A stretch of DNA of 64,000 nt, from NCBI RefSeq assembly GCF_964199755.1, contig NC_133911.1:2941001-3005000 (forward strand), written 5' to 3'. The notes beneath the pieces are model-generated. The model was not told where the DNA came from. It saw only the letters and a list, made by a program, of their open reading frames with translations, and made no database searches. This DNA is from Larus michahellis. Lineage: Eukaryota > Chordata > Aves > Charadriiformes > Laridae. Made by a program: the position numbers and the translations under genes. Below are positions 36,441 through 64,000 of the stretch, in pieces. Position 1 is the stretch's first letter. The number at the start of each line of letters is the position of its first letter.

Positions 36441-37787
36441 TTTGGTTTTGGAAAGAAAATTTATTTTTCAGGCTCTTTGAGCCCCTTGAGCAAAGCTGCT
36501 GGTTTTGTCGCGCCATTAATTTGCGATGCTTTTCCCCCTTCAGGCTCGCGGGCGACGGGGCTGCTCGCCTCTTCCCCCTCCTCGAGCCCGCGGGATTTCC
36601 TCTGCCGTCTTTCCCGAGGAATTGCAGAAAAACAATTCCTACCCGGTGCTAATGCAAACCACCGGCAGATCCCTAGCACGACAGAAAGCCCAGCTTCGTT
36701 AGCCCTCAATACCTCTTTATTACAGATGAAGACGCCGGGGCTTGGTTTAATTGGAGGAGCATATCTTACGGCAGGCTCAGGTTTCCAGCTCGGCCCTGAC
36801 GCGCTGGGGAAGCCACGGCTGCTTTCCGGAGAGCTGGAGTTACGGAGCAGAGCTACGGCAGGGGGACAGGATGGGGTTTGGGACACCTTCCTCGCGGAAA
36901 CAAAGCCTCGTGACAGTAGGTAATTGCCACGGACCAGCTGGCCAAGAGCTGTTCTTAAAGCCAGAAACACAACTTCTAATACACAGAGGTATAAAAATAC
37001 ACACATATATACATGTTTATGTGCCAGCAGCCAGCTTAGACACTTATTCTATCACCCAATGACCTTTATTAACCCTACAGATTTAACAGTATAATACTAA
37101 ATAATTAACAATATTAAAGAAGCAATATTTATCCCGATACCGGTATAAAATACACGGGGATCACACCCAGCCCATTCCCCCAGCAGAAGCCGTGCACTCC
37201 CCGCAGGGACAGCCCATGTGGGACGCTGCGGGAGGAAGGGAAGGGCTCAGGGCTCCGGCACCGGGGCAAGGAGTTCTCAGGGTCACAGCCATCATATAAA
37301 GAGAGAGAACTCCTCAGCAAACTCTAATTTCTATTGAATGTGACGTTCATGGTCTGAAATAACCCTGTTGGCAGCTTGGGTCCAGTGCCCGGGTCTTGTC
37401 CCTCCTTGTCCCCGCACCTGGTGAGCTCGAAAACACCGAGACTTTGAAACCCACATCCCACAGCTGGCTATAAAGTAAAGATTTTCCCCAATTCAGACAC
37501 TAAAGCCTTCTAAAAGGGCAGTTTTCCCAAGCACTAGAAGAGAATTTAGTCCTGCGTCGCTCAAACCAGGACAAGACCTTACCGAAAAGTCAATTTACTG
37601 AAAGAGAAATTGCTCCTGTATCGCTCAGAGCGGGACACTCGGACAGAACCAAGGGACGATGACGGCCCATTCCCTGCGCGCTCCCCTCGGGGACGCCGGC
37701 TCTGAGACACATATGTGTGTGCGTGCGATGTCCCCTGCCCGTGTCCCACGAGCTGCACCAGGGACCGGGGGCTCTGGGAAAGGCTGG
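36441..37787. other. Intergenic stretch between SLC66A1 and CAPZB
   Basis: No gene recognised. It contains a small direct duplication of about 25 bp with a 63 bp offset near 37551 and 37614 (TCCTG..TCGCTCA.A..). The rest appears unique. Confidence 0.5.
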
Positions 37788-38060
37788 CTTGTTCTCACGC
37801 TCTCTGGCAACCGTTTTCATTCCCCTGCAAACCTCGGGGCTTTCCTGGTGCCTTCAACCTCAAAACCACCCTTTCTCACTCACCCCAGGGCCGTCCTCAA
37901 AAAGAGCAAACATCCAGAGATTTCTCCCATGCCCAAGGTGCCAGGAGGGAAAATTGTGGCTTGTCCTCGCGCTTTCTGGCAACCGCTTCCATCGCCCCGT
38001 GAGTCTTGGGGCCCCGGGCTTTTGTGGCCACCTCGGCCCCAAAAGCAGCCACCTCCTGCA
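37788..38060. repeat. 172 bp repeat, copies 1 and 2
   Basis: Two tandem copies offset by 172 bp (CTTGTTCTCACGCTCTCTGG at 37788; a diverged match at 37960). Shared blocks include 'cccaaggtgccaggagggaa'. The second copy fades out near 38060. A third copy lies at 39247. Confidence 0.85.
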
Positions 38061-38759
38061 GTCACTGCAGTCCCGGATGCAAAAACATAAGGCGTCTGGC
38101 TGTTGCCGGCTTCAAACTGGCCCGTAGGGTTTGAGTAGCAGCAGCGCGTCCCGCACAGCCTCCAGTCCTGCTCTGCTTTCCTCTGCGGAATGCCAGCGCA
38201 GCAGCACATTCAGGGAAAAACTGCCACAAATTTACGATTTTAGGAAAACGTAAAAAAACCTTTCCCTCCCCAGCTCTACTTAAGGAAATATTAATAATGA
38301 AATAAAGAGGAAATAAGGAAATTGATGCAATATATTTACAAATATGTATGCAAAAGCCTTGCAGGCTCGCAGGGAGGTCTCACTGGCGGGCACTGGGGAA
38401 GCTCCAGCCTGGATGGGAACTGGATTCCGGAACACACGGATGGGGATCAAAGGCAGGCAAGCAGACAGTGTCTTTCACAGACGTCGGTCACGGAAGAAAG
38501 AGAGCCCTTGGAGAAGCCCCTGAAAAAGCCAAGCCCTTCAAGAAACCCCTTTGACAATCCAACTGAGCCCCTCCATCCCTCAGCTTTTACCCTGAGCAGG
38601 CAGATGGGCTGCAGCACCCCGGGGGGTCAGTTTGGGTCTTCTGACCCCTCCCATCCTCCCCACAGGTGCCACCACTCCATGGGGTAAATGACCAACTCAC
38701 CTGGCCCTGGTGAGACCTTTAGCAAAACCCTCCCCCTGAAGAGACAGCTGCCTCCCTCC
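38061..38759. other. Intergenic stretch between repeat copies
   Basis: No gene or repeat family recognised in this 0.7 kb, which lies between repeat copy 2 and the CR1 element. Confidence 0.5.
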
Positions 38760-39241
38760 CTGCACTGGAACCCTCAGCCCAAGGAGGACACGGACCTGCT
38801 GGAGCGGGGCCAGAGGAGGCCACGGAGATGATCCAAGGGCTGGAGCCCCTCTGCTGTGGGGACAGGCTGGGAGAGCTGGGGGGGTTCAGCCTGGAGAAGA
38901 GAAGGCTCCGGGGAGACCTTCCAGCCCCTTCCAGTCCCTAAAGGGGGCTACAGGAAGGATGGGGGGACTGAGAGGACGAAGGGTAACGGTTTCAAACTGG
39001 AAGAGGGGAGATTGAGATGAGATCTGAGGAAGAAATTGTTTGCTGTGAGGGAGGTGAGCCCCTGGCCCAGGTTGCCCAGAGAAGCTGTGGCTGCCCCATC
39101 CCTGGAGGGGTTCAAGGCCAGGTTGGCCGGGGCTTGGAGCAGCCTGGGCTGGTGGGAGGTGTCCCTGCCCAGGGCAGGGGGTGGCACTGGGTGGGCTTCA
39201 AGGTCCCTTCCAACCCCAAACCCTTCTGTGATTCTATGATT
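38760..39241 (+). mobile_element. CR1 LINE 3' fragment
   Basis: About 480 bp of CR1 3' region: 'ggagagctgggggggttcag' followed by 'cctggagaagagaaggctcc', 'gcccagagaagctgtggctg', 'ccatccctggaggggttcaa', ending 'cttctgtgattctatgattt'. It is 5'-truncated and of a different subfamily from the copy in MRTO4. The left edge is approximate. It ends within about 6 bp of the third copy of the 172 bp repeat. Confidence 0.92.
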
Positions 39242-39246
39242 TTTCA

Positions 39247-39467
39247 CTCTCCCCGAGGCTGGGCACAAGAAGAGCAGATGTCCACAGGTTGCTCCCACGC
39301 CCAAGGTGCCAGGAGGGAAAACCCTGACTTATTCTCACACTCTCTGGCAACTGCTTTCCTCACCCCACAAACCTCGGGGCTTTCCTGGCGCCTTCAGCCT
39401 CAAAACCACCCTTTCTCACTCGCCCCAGGGCCAGCCACAAAAATATTCAAACATCTGGAGACTGCCA
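39247..39467. repeat. 172 bp repeat, copy 3
   Basis: About 1.3 units closely matching copy 1, including 'caaacctcggggctttcctgg' within the first part and 'aaaaccaccctttctcactc'. It directly follows the CR1 end, which suggests that the CR1 landed inside or beside the array. Confidence 0.85.
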
Positions 39468-40330
39468 ACACACTGCAGATGTCTGGATGTGAAATAGGTC
39501 ACATTAGAGAAGCAAAATTAGAGCGCGTTAATCAATATTCACGCCAAGAGTCTCAATTTGCACTGGTTCACCCGAAGGCTAATTCCAAGGGCCACGGGCA
39601 GGAAGAGCCCAGCAGGAATTTTGCAAATTCTCAGTTTTGCCAGGATCGAGTTTGTTATAACCAAAGGACGTGGAAGGAGGTGGCGGAGCTGAAGCTGCGC
39701 GTGGTCCCGCTGGCCACAAGGAAAACCTGGAGCAGGTTCACAAATCACCCAGGGACTAAGCGGAGAAGGAGCTTTCGGGCGAGCACGGATGCTCGGAACC
39801 ATCCACCTCACGCTGCCAAGTGAACCCAACCGCCTCTGCTCTGCCCACCAGAGGGTTTCAACACACGGGTTCCACCCCGAGACGATTTTTAACATGCCCA
39901 GTAAAGCTGGACTAATCCTTCTCCTCTAAACACATCCCTAAATACACCTGACGGATGCCTGAAGCATCGGTCCCAGCTGCATCCCAGTCCCAGCACCTTG
40001 GAAGTCCAGCAGGGAACTGGGTACCAACAGCCAGGTACCGCCCCACGTGCCAACAGCAGCCGAACGTCTCAAAACCAAGCCCAGCGAACCTGAACGTCGG
40101 AAGAAAAAGACAAAAAACCAACTTTCTTGCTTTCTGTGGCCACGTAACGGAGCGGCTGGTTGGATGTTTGGATGACTGAAGAGGCGGCCCTTGTTTCCAC
40201 GCACACGTCTCCCTGCCCACAGCCACAGCGATGGCTCCCAGTTGCTCCGAAGGAAAGTTTACAGCACAAACCCCAGTAACGCTGCAGGAAGGAAAGAGAA
40301 ATAAGGAGGACACCAACCGCACACACTGCT
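39468..40330. other. Intergenic stretch before the CAPZB 3' end
   Basis: No gene recognised on either strand. The part next to the poly(A) site is GT-rich on the minus strand, as expected downstream of a cleavage site. Confidence 0.55.
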
Positions 40331-40342
40331 TCCTGGGATATA

Positions 40343-41186
40343 TTTTTTTTTTATTTTAGTCTTTTTTTTTCTTTTTTTTTTTTCTTTTTTTTCTTTTTTT
40401 TTTTTAGTATGGAGGCTCAAGTATCAGATGTAGATTCAATTTAAGCTTTACAAAAAAAAACCAAGAATCAAAACAAAAAAAAAAAAAAAAAGAAGAAGAA
40501 GAAGAAAACAAACCCTTTTTTGCATTCCATAAAAATTGACAGAAAAGCGCCTTGGAACCAGGCTACAGAAGAGCAGAACTTTCAGCAGGTCTCCTAAATC
40601 ACCGTCTCCTTCCAAATCTGGTTGAGTCAGTATAGTACAACACCGAGGAACACCCTCTCCTCCCTCCCTCCCACCAGCCAGCCCCTCTCTCCAGCCCCCA
40701 AACATACGTGGAATAGATTTATTTTTTTTTTTTTCCTTTTTTTTTTTTTTCTCCAGTTCTTCCTCTTTCACACGTCACAAGTATTTAATAAATTTTTGTT
40801 TTACATTTTTTACACCAATGTAACAAAAGGCGGGAGGGAGGCGGGGAGGAAAAGACGAACAATGATCCGTGGTTATGCATATAAATGGGGGAGAGGGTGG
40901 AAGAGAGGGCCCGGGGTTGGAGGGGGGGGGGAAAAATAATACATGGACTTCTACAGAAACGTAGCCTAAGGTCTCAATAGTAAAATGGGGTGCAAAGTAG
41001 GCCTCAGAGACTGAAAAAGTTTGTACAGCTTTATTCATGGGGAGAGGATGGCGTTGCATGGATAGTACTGAATGCAAATCGTGACGTGACGTAACAGAAA
41101 AGGGCAAGGGGGAAGGGGGGGGGATGAGTTTTCTAAGAAAGGAATCTAACGAGTGCATGGCATGTCTTGTTAGCATGAAGAGTACT
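40343..41186 (-). other. CAPZB 3' untranslated region
   Basis: 3' UTR shared by both splice forms. It contains long simple stretches: T-rich 40341-40416, A-rich 40451-40505 and T-rich 40717-40752 on the plus strand. These give A- and T-rich tracts in the mRNA that can pair with each other. Its extent is inferred from the poly(A) signal. Confidence 0.6.
40350..40355 (-). terminator. CAPZB distal poly(A) signal AATAAA
   Basis: AATAAA on the minus strand, followed within 30 nt by a GT-rich element (TGTGTGCGGTTGGTG). It lies about 835 nt after the beta2 stop codon, a fitting 3' UTR length. A second AATAAA at 41030-41035 could give a short form with a UTR of about 160 nt. Confidence 0.65.

Positions 41187-64000
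<22,814 letters not shown>

Noticed and set aside
39017-39823. A 268-codon plus-strand frame.
   Set aside because: It reads through the end of a CR1 fragment and a copy of the 172 bp repeat.

Overview
This is a 64 kb stretch of bird chromosome. The evidence is short introns, CpG-island promoters, two CR1 LINE 3' tails with the typical avian 'gattctatga' end, one avian ERVL-type solo LTR, and proteins that read like bird orthologues. The gene order is UBR4, EMC1, MRTO4, AKR7A, SLC66A1, CAPZB, the order known from human 1p36.13 (in birds probably the chromosome 21 homologue; this is from general knowledge). The species cannot be fixed from the window.

Layout: (1) 444-10155, minus strand: the first 13 coding exons of UBR4, a giant ubiquitin ligase; the rest lies left of the window. 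(2) 11295-22138, minus: complete 23-exon EMC1, an ER membrane insertase subunit, 985 codons; one intron has a GC-AG border. (3) 22314-24712, plus: complete 8-exon MRTO4, a ribosome assembly factor; only 175 bp separate its start codon from that of EMC1. (4) 25504-29448, minus: complete 7-exon aldo-keto reductase family 7A gene (AKR7A2-like), with a large minisatellite in intron 1. (5) 30352-35035, plus: complete 7-coding-exon SLC66A1/PQLC2, a lysosomal cationic amino acid exporter; its introns hold a (GGGAT)n array, a minisatellite and a solo LTR. (6) 35036-40350: gene-poor, GC-rich convergent interval with a ~172 bp repeat split by a CR1. (7) 40350-54699, minus: the 3' half of CAPZB (actin capping protein beta), including the 113 bp alternative exon that switches the beta1 and beta2 tails; 54700-64000 is CAPZB intron.

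The genes are housekeeping genes with separate jobs (protein turnover, membrane insertion, ribosome assembly, aldehyde detoxification, lysosomal export, actin capping). They share compact regulation rather than a pathway: a bidirectional promoter (EMC1/MRTO4), a divergent pair (AKR7A/SLC66A1), two convergent pairs (MRTO4/AKR7A with probably overlapping 3' ends, SLC66A1/CAPZB) and a tight head-to-tail pair (EMC1/UBR4). Exon borders were read by hand; all reading frames join without a break in the four complete genes. I found no new gene system. The unusual parts are repeat structures, the GC-AG intron, the duplicated segments around a CAPZB exon and the tight gene borders.
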